The notes below the pieces were generated by a model that searched no databases, was not told the DNA's origin, and saw nothing but the letters and a program-made list of their open reading frames with translations. Below are positions 1-8,590 of a stretch of DNA of 64,000 nt, piece by piece. The DNA comes from Paenibacillus rigui (GTDB taxonomy: Bacteria; Bacillota; Bacilli; Paenibacillales; NBRC-103111): the NCBI RefSeq assembly GCF_002234615.1, contig NZ_NMQW01000039.1, positions 1 through 64,000 of the forward strand, written 5' to 3'. How positions within the stretch are numbered: the stretch's first letter is position 1; each line of letters opens with the position of its first letter. A program made the position numbers and the translations under genes.

Positions 1-50
1 ATAATATACAATCTCTTTTTGGTGTTTTCTATGAAATATAGGCTATTCGA

Positions 51-87
51 TGCAAAAAGATATGTATTATCACGCAATCTTTTTGCA
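51..87. repeat. 11-bp inverted repeat (hairpin)
   Basis: TGCAAAAAGAT at 51-61 is complementary to ATCTTTTTGCA at 77-87 with a 15-nt loop. No long T-run follows on either side, so a terminator role is not clear. It may belong to a gene ending left of the window. The rest of 1-207 is AT-rich and shows no gene. Confidence 0.4.
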
Positions 88-207
88 CTCTATTTGAAGG
101 CATTTTACTTTATGATTAGTATATTAATATATTAACATACAAGTACGGTCAGAGAGTGACAACGGCAAGATCAGACTGTTCTATTCAGAAAAAGGAGCCA
201 TAGCACC

Positions 208-369
208 ATGTACAAAGAAATTGCAGATGAAGATTTGATAGATTGTTATGTCAATGCCGTCCAAATGCAGCTGGATACGGATTTCCTCGGCCTGCTTCTT
301 TATGCAATGGAGCAGCGCAACCTTCGGGTATCCGAGGAGGATTTGTATTTTCAATATAAGCTAGAATAG
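208..369 (+). CDS. sda: Sporulation histidine kinase inhibitor Sda
   Basis: A 53-residue protein preceded by AAAGGAG seven bases before the ATG. The sequence runs from an IADEDLIDCYVNAV start through a DFLGLLLYAMEQRNL segment, which matches the two-helix hairpin of Sda. In Bacillus, Sda binds the phosphotransfer domain of sporulation kinases (KinA/KinB) and blocks the phosphorelay when DNA replication is disturbed. The length fits the family (about 46-55 residues). No clear DnaA box of the Bacillus sda promoter type was seen upstream, so control by DnaA is not supported here. A strong terminator follows. Recognition is from the characteristic short pattern, so the assignment is good but not certain. 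Confidence 0.82.
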   Translation: MYKEIADEDLIDCYVNAVQMQLDTDFLGLLLYAMEQRNLRVSEEDLYFQYKLE

Positions 370-405
370 GCAGGAGAAGGCGGAATCGCTGTCTCTCCAG
401 AATGT

Positions 406-436
406 AAAGAGGCCGCTTCTTGAAGCAGCCTCTTTT
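406..436 (+). terminator. Rho-independent terminator after sda
   Basis: AAAGAGGCCGCTTC pairs with GAAGCAGCCTCTTT around a very short loop and runs into TTTTG. It ends the sda transcript. Confidence 0.85.
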
Positions 437-531
437 GTCATGAATTGAGTATTGTAGCGATAGAATGAATTTTATATACTTAATTCTTGTTAAATGATTC
501 GTTCGAACTCTAGAAAGAAGGTTACCGCATC

Positions 532-1296
532 ATGGAATGGCCCGCACTGGATATGCTTCTTTTTTTGATTGCCGCCGGCTTTATCGCCGCCTTCATCGAT
601 TCCGTCGTAGGTGGAGGCGGACTTATCTCCCTGCCCGCACTGCTCATCGCCGGACTGCCCCCGACCCTGGCGCTAGGGACGAATAAGCTGGGAGGAACGC
701 TATCCTCCGTAACGAGCACGCTATCCTTCTTGTCATCCGGTAAAATCAATGGGAAGCTGGTACTCGCCTTGTTCCCGTTGTCCTTTATCGGCTCGGCTAT
801 TGGCACTTATACCGTCCATTTACTACCCTCCACGTTCCTCAAGCCGCTGGTGGTGTGCCTGCTCGTCGTTGTTCTCATCTATACGCTGCTCAAAAAGAAT
901 TGGGGGGCCACGGCATCTCCCCGCCCTATGACCGCGTGGACCAAGATAGCTGCCGGACTGTGCGCTGTCGTCCTGGGCTTCTACGACGGCTTCTTCGGGC
1001 CGGGAACGGGCTCGTTCCTGTTATTTTTCTTTTTGCTGCTCGGCTTTGACTTCGTAGGCGCATCCGGCAATGCCAAGGTGCTGAATATGGCCAGCAACAT
1101 TGCGAGCCTCGCTTCTTTTTTCCTGTTACAATCCGTGCATATCGGCTACGGGCTGCCCATGGGCATCTCGATGATCGCTGGAGCCTTCGTCGGCTCCAGG
1201 GTGGCCATACGGCACGGCTCCCGCTATGTCAAGCCGCTGTTCATCGGCATTACAACGATTTTGATCGGAAAGCAGCTGTGGGAGCTCCTTTGGTAA
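532..1296 (+). CDS. TauE/SafE (DUF81) family membrane transporter
   Basis: A 254-residue, highly hydrophobic protein with about eight predicted membrane segments. The N-terminal GFIAAFIDSVVGGGGLISLP and LGTNKLGGTLSS motifs are the hallmark of the TauE/SafE family, with the second repeat at GFYDGFFGPGTGSF. Family members export sulfite, sulfoacetate or other small organic anions, or import sulfur compounds; the substrate cannot be read from sequence. AGAAAGAAGGTTACCGC precedes the ATG. It is a single gene between two terminators, so it is probably transcribed alone. Length and motif order are normal. Confidence 0.9.
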   Translation: MEWPALDMLLFLIAAGFIAAFIDSVVGGGGLISLPALLIAGLPPTLALGTNKLGGTLSSVTSTLSFLSSGKINGKLVLALFPLSFIGSAIGTYTVHLLPSTFLKPLVVCLLVVVLIYTLLKKNWGATASPRPMTAWTKIAAGLCAVVLGFYDGFFGPGTGSFLLFFFLLLGFDFVGASGNAKVLNMASNIASLASFFLLQSVHIGYGLPMGISMIAGAFVGSRVAIRHGSRYVKPLFIGITTILIGKQLWELLW

Positions 1297-1340
1297 AGAC
1301 CGCATGTGCGAAAGCAGGCGTATAAAGCAAAAGCAGCAAA

Positions 1341-1385
1341 AACCCCGTCCGGGAATGAAGGTCATTCATTCGTCCGGGCGGGGTT
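1341..1385. terminator. Bidirectional terminator
   Basis: A long imperfect stem (AACCCCGTCCGGGAATGA paired with TTCATTCGTCCGGGCGGGGTT) is flanked by A-run and T-rich sequence. It separates the convergent transporter (+) and the small minus-strand gene. Confidence 0.8.
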
Positions 1386-1396
1386 CTTTGGCCTTC

Positions 1397-1687
1397 TTAG
1401 CCGCCGAAGTAAGCCGTCATCGTTGTCATATAGTTGACCCCGACGATGCGGGTCTGATTTTTGATAAACTCAAGGATCGGGTCTGTGACCACATAAGGAT
1501 CGCTGACGCTCCGCATGTCCTCCCATACGCACTCGACGCCTTTGCCTTCCGCGTTGCCCCCGAACATTTTGCAGCCTTGACAAAAACGGGTCTGCTGCTC
1601 CTCATCCAGTTTCACTACTTTATTACGAAGACAGCAATATATTTGTCCATCCGGATCGGAATAATTAACATGAGTAATCGCGCCCAA
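1397..1687 (-). CDS. Small cysteine-containing hypothetical protein
   Basis: A 96-residue soluble protein not recognised by function. It starts with TTG, nine bases after GGAAGGGG. It holds a CC pair near residue 18, a CQGC pair near residue 36 and one more cysteine near residue 53, so metal binding is possible but unproven. It is monocistronic, with its own terminator downstream. Base composition matches the host. No paralogue in the window. Confidence 0.6.
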   Translation of the reverse strand: MGAITHVNYSDPDGQIYCCLRNKVVKLDEEQQTRFCQGCKMFGGNAEGKGVECVWEDMRSVSDPYVVTDPILEFIKNQTRIVGVNYMTTMTAYFGG

Positions 1688-1894
1688 TGGTGTCAGCCCC
1701 TTCCAAGGTAAATGCCTTCCTGCTCTCTATTATATAAACCGATTGTTAAATGTATGAAACGGTTGTGTTAATGTTATGTTGAGAAACAGGCTGGCCCTGC
1801 TGAAATTCATTGTATGCACAAAGCGGTCGGAACGTTATTGCAACGAACAAGCCGCGCCGCTTTAAGAGAAAACGGCTCACCGGCTGCTTCACCA

Positions 1895-3709
1895 TCAAAT
1901 CGCTTCCAGCGCTTTGGCGAACTGCGTCCGGTACAGCCGCGCATACAGCCCCTCCCGCTCCAGCAGCTCGTCGTGGCGGCCCGCTTCCACAACCTGACCC
2001 GCCTCCAGCACCACAATGCGGTCTGCCGACAGGATTGTGGAGAGGCGATGCGCAATGACCAGCGTCGTCCGGCCGAGCATCAGCTTATCGAGTGCCGCCT
2101 GCACGAACGCCTCCGATTCGGAATCAAGGTGCGAGGTCGCTTCGTCGAGCACGAGGATGCGCGGATTTTTGAGTATGGCGCGCGCGATCGCAAGCCGCTG
2201 CCGTTCCCCACCGGACAAGCGGTGTCCGCGTTCCCCGACCATCGTATCGTAGCCGTAAGGCATAGCCGCGATCGTATCGTGAATGTAGGCCTGCCGGCAC
2301 GCGGCTTCCAGCTCCTCGTCCGTTGCATCGAGGCGGGCAAAACGCAGGTTCTCGCGCACCGATGCGTGGAACAGAAACGACTCCTGCGTGACGAAGGCCA
2401 CCTGGCTTCGGAGTGAGGACAGCGTCACTTCCTTCACGTCGCAGCCATCAACGGCAACCGTACCTTCCGTCGGGTCGTACAATCGGGCAAGCATTCCGAT
2501 CAATGTCGACTTGCCGGCTCCGCTTGGGCCGACAATGGCGACCACCTCGCCCGGCAAGGCGGTGAAGGAAACATCCTGAAGCGCATATTTTCCTTGCTGG
2601 TAGGCATACGACACCCGGTCAAAGGCAATATGCCCCGCAGCAGCAGGAAGCTCGCTGGCCGTAGGAGCATCGGCTACCTCAGCCTCCATATCCTCATATT
2701 CGAAAATACGCTGGAATACGCCCAGAGCGGTTGCCACCTCGACATGCAGGTTCAAAAGCGTCCCGATCGGGCCGTACAGCCTCCCCAAATAGGCTGCAAA
2801 AGCGACGATGCTGCCGATGGTCATCGTCCCCTGGACCACATTCCAGCCCCCGTACATATAGATCAGTGCCGTACCGAGCGGCCCAAGAATCCCCAGCACC
2901 ATGCCGTACCAGCGCCCCACCAAATTCAGGCGCAGCTCCAGGTCCATCACCTTTTGGTTCAGTTCGTCGAATTGCTTCTCCTGCTGCCGCTCCTGCTGGA
3001 AAATCCGGGTCAGCAATGCCCCGGAAACGCCGAATATTTCCCCGAGCTGGGCCGACATGTCCCCCCGTACGCGCTGTGTCTCCCCACGCAAACGTTTGCG
3101 GATATTCGCCACTTTGCGTACCGGCAAAATGAACAACGGCAGGATGACGGTAGACAGCAGGGCCAACCGCCAATCCAGCGCAAAAATAATGATCACGGTC
3201 GTCAAAACAATCACCGCCTGCGTGATTGCGGACACGATGACCGTGGTGACGACGTTCTGGACCGCCTGCACGTCGCCGGTCAGCCGTTGAATAATTTCCC
3301 CGGATTTGGCATCCGTAAAAAATCGCATCGACTGCCTCTGCAGATTGCGGAACAGCGACCTCCGCAAATCGCGCATCACCCCTTGGCCAACCTTGGTGTT
3401 CTCATGGTTCTGCCAAACGCCGAGCAAGCCGCTGGCGAGCGGCAGCAGCACCATCAGCGCTATCATTTGCATCAGCAGCACCTTATCGCCCTGCGGTATC
3501 GCCTTGTCGATAATCTCCTTCATGACGAGCGGAGGAATTAACCCCATCACCGCAGCCAGCAGAGCCAAGCCCACGATGGCGCCCAGCTGCCAGCGATATC
3601 CCCGAAACAACCCATAAATCCGGCGCAAGGATACATCCTTGAGCGTAGCCTTGCCCCTGCTTTGCAGCGTCTCACGTCGGCTGCTTTCCCAGCGCGCATC
3701 ATTTCTCAT
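1895..3709 (-). CDS. ABC exporter, fused permease and ATPase (multidrug/lipid type)
   Basis: A 604-residue half-transporter. Residues about 30-330 form a six-helix type-I exporter membrane domain. The C-terminal nucleotide-binding domain shows Walker A GPSGAGKST, Q-loop VTQESFLF, signature LSGGERQRLAIARAIL, Walker B ILVLDEATSHLD and the switch histidine IAHRLST. This is a complete MsbA/BmrA-like unit that would work as a homodimer, exporting drugs or lipids. AAGGGGGAACGGAT precedes the ATG. It lies just downstream of yyaC on the same strand (27-bp gap), so the two may share a transcript. Substrate unknown. Confidence 0.93.
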   Translation of the reverse strand: MRNDARWESSRRETLQSRGKATLKDVSLRRIYGLFRGYRWQLGAIVGLALLAAVMGLIPPLVMKEIIDKAIPQGDKVLLMQMIALMVLLPLASGLLGVWQNHENTKVGQGVMRDLRRSLFRNLQRQSMRFFTDAKSGEIIQRLTGDVQAVQNVVTTVIVSAITQAVIVLTTVIIIFALDWRLALLSTVILPLFILPVRKVANIRKRLRGETQRVRGDMSAQLGEIFGVSGALLTRIFQQERQQEKQFDELNQKVMDLELRLNLVGRWYGMVLGILGPLGTALIYMYGGWNVVQGTMTIGSIVAFAAYLGRLYGPIGTLLNLHVEVATALGVFQRIFEYEDMEAEVADAPTASELPAAAGHIAFDRVSYAYQQGKYALQDVSFTALPGEVVAIVGPSGAGKSTLIGMLARLYDPTEGTVAVDGCDVKEVTLSSLRSQVAFVTQESFLFHASVRENLRFARLDATDEELEAACRQAYIHDTIAAMPYGYDTMVGERGHRLSGGERQRLAIARAILKNPRILVLDEATSHLDSESEAFVQAALDKLMLGRTTLVIAHRLSTILSADRIVVLEAGQVVEAGRHDELLEREGLYARLYRTQFAKALEAI

Positions 3710-3736
3710 ATCCGTTCCCCCTTGCTTTCAGGCCGG

Positions 3737-4327
3737 TTACTTCCCCTTCGCATCCTGCTGCAGTGACGCCTCCGACGTCTTCTCAACGGGAAACACCGAT
3801 GTAACGGCTGCGGCGATTTCACCGGCCATGTTCATTACCCTGTAAAGCGATGTGCTTTGTAAAATGGCATATTTCTGCCCTTCATCCACATTCACAATCC
3901 CTGCTATCGAGAAATCCCCCACGGCAGGAAGCTGCTTGCCGAGCGATTTCCCGGGCTCCATCGGTTGATTGGATACCTGATAGCTGCATATCGAGGATGC
4001 TTGCCCCAGACAAGCATCGATAGCGATGATTTTACGGGAAGCCCTATGCGGCACAACCTCCGCAAGCAGCCTCTCTCTCATATTGCTGGCATCCAGCGGC
4101 CGGCGCAAGGTGCCGACGACACAGTCATAGCCCGCTTCCTCCAGCATCGTTCCAACCAGAGGGCCCAGAGAGTCCCCTGTAGACCGGTCCGTCCCGATGC
4201 ATAGAAACAGCAGTTCGCGGACACCGGCACCGGTGTCTCGGATGGACTGCAGAAATGCGGGAAGCTCGGCGCCTTTTATTTTTTTGCGAATCAGCGGAAG
4301 CGGGCCAGGCTGTTGGTTAGGGTTCAT
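3737..4327 (-). CDS. yyaC: YyaC family spore protease-like protein
   Basis: About 196 residues when started at the ATG preceded by AAGGAGGT (nine-base spacing); an upstream in-frame ATG at 4408 lacks a good site. The LLFLCIGTDRSTGDSLGP and KIIAIDACLGQ segments are characteristic of YyaC, a sporulation protein related in fold to the GPR spore protease and HyaD-type maturation proteases. GTDRSTGDSLGPLVG contains the conserved acidic residues. In Bacillus it is made in the forespore; its substrate is uncertain. Supports an endospore-forming host. Confidence 0.85.
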   Translation of the reverse strand: MNPNQQPGPLPLIRKKIKGAELPAFLQSIRDTGAGVRELLFLCIGTDRSTGDSLGPLVGTMLEEAGYDCVVGTLRRPLDASNMRERLLAEVVPHRASRKIIAIDACLGQASSICSYQVSNQPMEPGKSLGKQLPAVGDFSIAGIVNVDEGQKYAILQSTSLYRVMNMAGEIAAAVTSVFPVEKTSEASLQQDAKGK

Positions 4328-4457
4328 ACCGAGGCGTACCTCCTTTGCCGCTTTACTTTGGTATTTCTTATTGTAGCACAGCCTTGCCGGCATTTGTTGT
4401 TCCTTCACAGGGCGTGATATAATGCCAAAAAAACCTCAAACTTGCGGGGGTCCTGCC

Positions 4458-5714
4458 ATGCTGAACTTAGCATTCGCCATCATTGCCTTCCTTACCTTAT
4501 CCTATTGGATCTTTATGCTATGGGATACGTTTCGATCACGACAGTACAGGATTAAACTGCCTTCCTCCGGCACCCATGCTTACGGGAGGGTACCGCAGCC
4601 TGCAGCCGCATCGCCTGAGCGGTACACCGCCTCCGCTTCGGCAGATGACGGCGCCAAAGAACTGCCGCTTGTCTCTGTCATCATTGCCGCTAAGGAAGAG
4701 GAAGCTTCCATTACCGAAACCGTGAAGCACTTGCTGAACCAAACCTACCCCCGGCTGGAGATTATCGCGGTGAATGACCGCTCCCAAGACGGGACCGGAC
4801 GCAAGCTGGAGGAGCTGCGCAAATGGTCCGAAGGGAAAGAGCACATTCCCGTTCCGCTCCGAATCATTCACGTCACCCGGCTGCCCGACGGCTGGCTCGG
4901 CAAAAACCATGCCCTGTACCAAGGGTACCAGCAGGCCCGTGGACAGCTGGTGCTGTTTACCGACGCCGATGTCCTGTTCGAGCCCGATACGGTGGCCGAT
5001 GCCGTGGGCTATATGCGCGAGCACGAAGTCGACCATCTGACGCTGGCTCCGCGGATGATCGTGAGGAGCTTCTGGCTGAGGGCTTTCGTGAACTATTTCT
5101 TCTTCACCTTAAGCCTGTATGTCCGCCCTTGGCGCGCCAATGCAGATCACCAGCATAAGCACGGCATGGGTATCGGTGCTTTTAATTTGCTGACACGCGC
5201 CGCTTATGAACGAATCGGCACGCATAAAGCTTTCGCACTGCGCCCCGACGACGATCTCATGCTCGGTCAAAGGGTCAAACGGGCGGGACTCCGCCAACGG
5301 CTCGTCTCCGGCCAGGATCATCTGGCGGTCGAATGGTATTCAAGCTTGAAGGAAGCCGTGAAAGGCTTGGAGAAAAATTTATTTTCCGGCTTCCAGTACC
5401 GGCTTAGCCTTGCCGCCGCAGCCATCATCGGCCAGCTCGTGCTGTTCCTGCTCCCATTCCTCGGGGTGCTTCTCCCCGGCGGCTGGATCCGTGCGGTCTT
5501 TGCTCTGTCTATCCTGCTGATGCTCGCAATTTACTTGCAGCTGATCCGTTCGTTAACCGGCGGGATCGGGAAAGAAGTGCTGGCGCTCCCGGTAACGATC
5601 TGCATCCTGTGCTACATCGTCATCCGTTCGGTAGGCTTGACGCTGCGTCAGGGCGGCATTTATTGGCGGGGCACCTTTTATTCCTTGGACGAGCTGAAGC
5701 AGATGCAGCGATAG
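4458..5714 (+). CDS. Family 2 glycosyltransferase, membrane bound
   Basis: A 418-residue protein starting at an ATG preceded by GCGGGGGT; an in-frame ATG at 4422 lacks a ribosome site. One N-terminal membrane helix (residues about 3-22) is followed by a GT-A domain: VSVIIAAKEEEASI, a VNDRSQDGT nucleotide motif, and the metal-binding FTDADVLF. A later RPDDDLMLGQRVKRAG resembles the acceptor-side acidic motif. Three C-terminal membrane helices follow. The layout resembles processive or lipid-linked sugar transferases (CrtQ/HAS-like). It sits alone between yyaC (divergent) and a small gene; acceptor and sugar unknown. Confidence 0.88.
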   Translation: MLNLAFAIIAFLTLSYWIFMLWDTFRSRQYRIKLPSSGTHAYGRVPQPAAASPERYTASASADDGAKELPLVSVIIAAKEEEASITETVKHLLNQTYPRLEIIAVNDRSQDGTGRKLEELRKWSEGKEHIPVPLRIIHVTRLPDGWLGKNHALYQGYQQARGQLVLFTDADVLFEPDTVADAVGYMREHEVDHLTLAPRMIVRSFWLRAFVNYFFFTLSLYVRPWRANADHQHKHGMGIGAFNLLTRAAYERIGTHKAFALRPDDDLMLGQRVKRAGLRQRLVSGQDHLAVEWYSSLKEAVKGLEKNLFSGFQYRLSLAAAAIIGQLVLFLLPFLGVLLPGGWIRAVFALSILLMLAIYLQLIRSLTGGIGKEVLALPVTICILCYIVIRSVGLTLRQGGIYWRGTFYSLDELKQMQR

Positions 5715-5807
5715 CCGCCCATAAGCTTCACGAAATTTTAACACTGCGCTCAGATATGTTATTATAAAATAAAAGAAAAGACGACAAAAGAGAGGGAGAA
5801 GCCGCCC

Positions 5808-5912
5808 ATGACGACATCCAATATTCCGACCCGCAAAATCTCTTATGTAACCGGTGCAGCGCTGCTAACTTTTGCTCTTATGATTGCTTATCAGCTCTGT
5901 CAAACGGTGTAA
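5808..5912 (+). CDS. Small single-pass membrane peptide (34 aa)
   Basis: A 34-codon frame preceded by AGAGAGGGAGAAGCCGCCC. It encodes a short polar N-terminus (MTTSNIPTRK) and one hydrophobic helix. A terminator follows within 60 bp, which supports it being a real short transcript. Function unknown; no family recognised. Alternatively it could be a chance frame, but the ribosome site argues for translation. Confidence 0.5.
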   Translation: MTTSNIPTRKISYVTGAALLTFALMIAYQLCQTV

Positions 5913-5971
5913 CTGACGAAGCTTAGACATAGAAGAACGACTTTGTCGTTCCGGTGTGTGGAAAAACATAG

Positions 5972-6012
5972 ACCCGCTCTTCCCTATTGGGAGGCGGGTC
6001 TTCGTTTTTTAT
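5972..6012. terminator. Rho-independent terminator
   Basis: GACCCGC at 5972-5978 pairs with GCGGGTC at 5995-6001 (extended by inner pairs), followed by TTCGTTTTTT. It ends the small plus-strand gene and lies just past the convergent PAP2 gene. Confidence 0.85.
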
Positions 6013-6032
6013 ACTGGAGCCATCGCTCGATA

Positions 6033-6611
6033 TTAGCTCCGCCCTGATAAAAAAGGAACATGTGACGTCAGCTTGCGGTACAATTTCAGGGAGATTGCCC
6101 ATGCAGGCTCGATCCAGGGCGTCAGCTTCCTTACGAGCAGACTGGACACGAAAGCCACTGCCGCCCCGCCCAATATGTCCGCCGGATAATGCACGCCCAC
6201 ATAAATACGGGACACTCCCGTAATAACAGCCAGAACAATCAGCAGCCGGCCAAGACGCTTATTCGCAAACCAAACCGTAAAAGCTAATGAGAACGCAAAT
6301 GTGGCATGGTCGCTTGGAAACGAAGGGTCGGCCGCATGCGGTATCAATTGATGTACATTGTGCTCCATAAAGGGTCTCGGATGGGCAATGACAGGGGATA
6401 TAGCCCAGCCTGCCACCAATAAAGCCAGCGCAGTCGATACACAGGCAAAAAACACAAGCCTCTGGTTCCTCTCCCGTCCTGTAAACCATACAACGGCCAG
6501 CAGCACGATCATTACCCACACTATACCTTGGGCGCCGAATTCCATGATATCGTCGATCCAATCGTAATGGTCTGCTAAATTATTAATCCATTGAAACACA
6601 TCATAATTCAA
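6033..6611 (-). CDS. PAP2-family phosphatase (BcrC-like undecaprenyl-diphosphatase)
   Basis: About 192 residues from a TTG start preceded by GTGGAGGTTCGGTACA. Five or six membrane helices carry the PAP2 acid phosphatase motifs: an IAHPRPF segment, the central PSFPSDHATF with the catalytic histidine, and SRIYVGVHYPADILGG. The family removes phosphate from undecaprenyl diphosphate or phosphatidyl lipids at the outer membrane face; BcrC-like members recycle the cell-wall carrier lipid and give bacitracin tolerance. Which substrate applies here is inference. Length fits BcrC (about 190 residues). Confidence 0.87.
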   Translation of the reverse strand: MNYDVFQWINNLADHYDWIDDIMEFGAQGIVWVMIVLLAVVWFTGRERNQRLVFFACVSTALALLVAGWAISPVIAHPRPFMEHNVHQLIPHAADPSFPSDHATFAFSLAFTVWFANKRLGRLLIVLAVITGVSRIYVGVHYPADILGGAAVAFVSSLLVRKLTPWIEPAWAISLKLYRKLTSHVPFLSGRS

Positions 6612-6686
6612 TGTACCGAACCTCCACGAACATAGTAAAGAACAGTTCAAGTATACTTTGTTATTCTTAAAATTTGATTAAAATAT

Positions 6687-6714
6687 AAAAAGCCGCCCTT
6701 TTTCTAAAGGGCAG
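6687..6714 (-). terminator. Terminator of the LCP gene
   Basis: Reading the minus strand, AGCTGCCCTTT pairs with AAAGGGCGGCT and is followed by TTTTTATAT. It lies 27 bp past the LCP stop codon. Confidence 0.85.
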
Positions 6715-6740
6715 CTCTATTCGCACGGGCACGTACGAGC

Positions 6741-7979
6741 CTATTCATTCGGCGAAGCAGGCTTGGAGGTTCCGGCAGGCTGCGTCTTCTTCACGGACGA
6801 TCCGTAGGTCGTGCCTGTGACGTTGTTGTCCTTGGCGGAGCCGGCAGGGCTTTGGCTGGAATCGGTCCGGTTCGCCCCGGAAGTCTTATCCGTTGGCTTC
6901 ACCGTGCTCTTACCGGTACCCGGCTCCTTCGTGCTGCCAGCATCATAGCTCCCGCTGCGTTGGGTATTCGTCTCGAAGGCACCATTCCCCACACGGTTCT
7001 CTCCGTCATCCGCTGACGTTAGCGACTCCCCGCGCTGCAGCTTGAGCGCTTCGCGGGCTTTATCGATATCCTCATCCTTCACGATGATGTAAGGACTTTC
7101 CCAATCTCCGTCCAAATGGATATAGTTCACATTCGACGGCTTTAACGTGAAATACGTGCTGATCAATTCGCGGATTTGAGACGAAGGCACATCGGTTCGC
7201 ATATGATCGCCCACCGCTTGAATGATCTGGTTCAGCTTCGTAATTCCGCCGGCGCTCTTCACCGTCGTCAACAACTCGTTAAGCACCTGCTGCTGTCTCT
7301 GGTTGCGCTCCAGGTCGCTGGAATCCTCGGTGCCCCGATTGGACTTGCGGTAACGGACAAAATCAAGCACCTGCTTGCCGCTCAGCTTGGCAACGCCTTT
7401 CTTGAGGTTAATGTTCGTGCCGTCCTCATCATCGACATATCTCATGTCCATGTCCACATTGACGGTAAGCCCGCCCAATATATCGACCGTCTGCCGGAAG
7501 CCGTCGAAGTCAACCGTGACCACATAGTCGATCGGAACATCCAAATAATCGCTGAACACTTTCTTCGTTTCCTCATACGCGTGATCGCGGTCGCTATTAT
7601 AAAAGTAAGGGTAGTAATAGTTCGCTTTCCGGGACGGAAGCCCTTTGGGTGCCAGCTGCATATCCCTTGGCAGGGACACGACTGTAGCCGATTGGGTCAT
7701 CGGATTCACGGTCACCACCATAATGACATCCGAGTTCAAGCTTCCGGTGTCTTCGCGGTGATCGATTCCCAGCAGCAGGACGGTTAACGGTTTCGTCTTG
7801 ATTGCCGCAGCCTCCACCTCCGTCACCGGCTCGTCCGTGCCGATTTTATCAATAGCCAAATTCGTTTGTCTATATAAAGTATAAGCATATGTACCTAAAA
7901 CCGCGACAAGGAGCAACAGGCAGGAAAGTACGATTTTCAATCCCATTTTCGGCTTCTTTTGCTTCAATTGACTTCGCAT
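6741..7979 (-). CDS. LytR-CpsA-Psr (LCP) family cell-wall polymer ligase
   Basis: A 412-residue protein with a short cytoplasmic basic N-terminus, one membrane helix (about residues 12-33) and an extracellular LCP domain. Motifs include LTVLLLGIDHRED, SDVIMVVTVNP, VVSLPRDM and the later FVRYRKS and RNQRQQQV, with the arginines and aspartates that bind the lipid diphosphate. LCP enzymes attach teichoic acid or other anionic polymers to peptidoglycan. The C-terminal ~90 residues are low-complexity, rich in Ser/Thr/Gly, likely a wall-spanning tail. Monocistronic, with its own terminator. Confidence 0.92.
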   Translation of the reverse strand: MRSQLKQKKPKMGLKIVLSCLLLLVAVLGTYAYTLYRQTNLAIDKIGTDEPVTEVEAAAIKTKPLTVLLLGIDHREDTGSLNSDVIMVVTVNPMTQSATVVSLPRDMQLAPKGLPSRKANYYYPYFYNSDRDHAYEETKKVFSDYLDVPIDYVVTVDFDGFRQTVDILGGLTVNVDMDMRYVDDEDGTNINLKKGVAKLSGKQVLDFVRYRKSNRGTEDSSDLERNQRQQQVLNELLTTVKSAGGITKLNQIIQAVGDHMRTDVPSSQIRELISTYFTLKPSNVNYIHLDGDWESPYIIVKDEDIDKAREALKLQRGESLTSADDGENRVGNGAFETNTQRSGSYDAGSTKEPGTGKSTVKPTDKTSGANRTDSSQSPAGSAKDNNVTGTTYGSSVKKTQPAGTSKPASPNE

Positions 7980-8137
7980 CGTTAAATATCCTCGTTTCCT
8001 TTTGGTTGGAAAAACAGATAATTACGATTATATACGCAGCATTTTACAAAAGGATGACAAAAAGGTTAAAATTCGTCGTTTTCCCAGCGGTCTTGTCCAA
8101 ATCGTGTCGGATTGCTTCGAATTCCGCCGTTTCATGC

Positions 8138-8181
8138 AAAAAACGAACAGCCCCGGCTTGCCGGATGACAAGTTCGGGGCT
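8138..8181 (-). terminator. Terminator of the 105-aa coiled-coil gene
   Basis: On the minus strand AGCCCCG pairs with CGGGGCT and GTTCGTTTTTTGC follows. It lies 20 bp past the stop at 8201. Confidence 0.8.
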
Positions 8182-8200
8182 CTCAAGAGAGAGGCGTCAG

Positions 8201-8518
8201 CTATCTTACCTGTTTCGGCTGCTCCGTATGATCACTGACAATCTCGGCGCTTTGGATCGCTTGAGTCAGTTGGTCCTGCACCTGCTGCAGCTGCTGATGA
8301 ACAGAGTCCGTGTCGTGTGCGCTGAGCTGGCTTTGCGCCTGCTCCAAAGTCCGCTGAGCGGTCTGAAGCTGCTGAATGGAGCTTTGAAGCTTTTGCGGGT
8401 TGGATTCCAGCTGCGCATGGCGGACAGCCATTTCGGCATCCTTTGCGATCTGAATCGCTTTCTCCGCGTTGTCAATCACGTGCTCCAAATTCATTTGATG
8501 TTGGTTCGCATTGGTCAT
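8201..8518 (-). CDS. Small helical, glutamine-rich hypothetical protein
   Basis: A 105-residue protein with GAGGAAGAACGAGC before the ATG. It is almost wholly helical and Gln/Ala rich (AQRTLEQAQSQL, QQLQQVQDQLTQAI), predicted coiled coil without cysteine or membrane helix. No function recognised; proteins of this type in spore formers are often small sporulation or stress proteins, but that is only analogy. It lies 72 bp downstream of the DHFR gene on the same strand and may be co-transcribed. Confidence 0.65.
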   Translation of the reverse strand: MTNANQHQMNLEHVIDNAEKAIQIAKDAEMAVRHAQLESNPQKLQSSIQQLQTAQRTLEQAQSQLSAHDTDSVHQQLQQVQDQLTQAIQSAEIVSDHTEQPKQVR

Positions 8519-8590
8519 GCTCGTTCTTCCTCTCTAGTCAGGTTTCCTTGTTAAGGTGTACCAAACCAGGAGATTTCATTCACCTGACAT

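Noticed and set aside
1..207. DnaA boxes before sda
   Set aside because: No good match to TTATNCACA was found upstream, so replication-linked control cannot be claimed from this sequence.
2594..3541. A 315-codon plus-strand open frame inside the ABC exporter gene
   Set aside because: It is antisense to a fully motif-supported ABC exporter, is rich in His/Gln/Arg from GC-rich codon positions read backwards, and has no recognisable domain.
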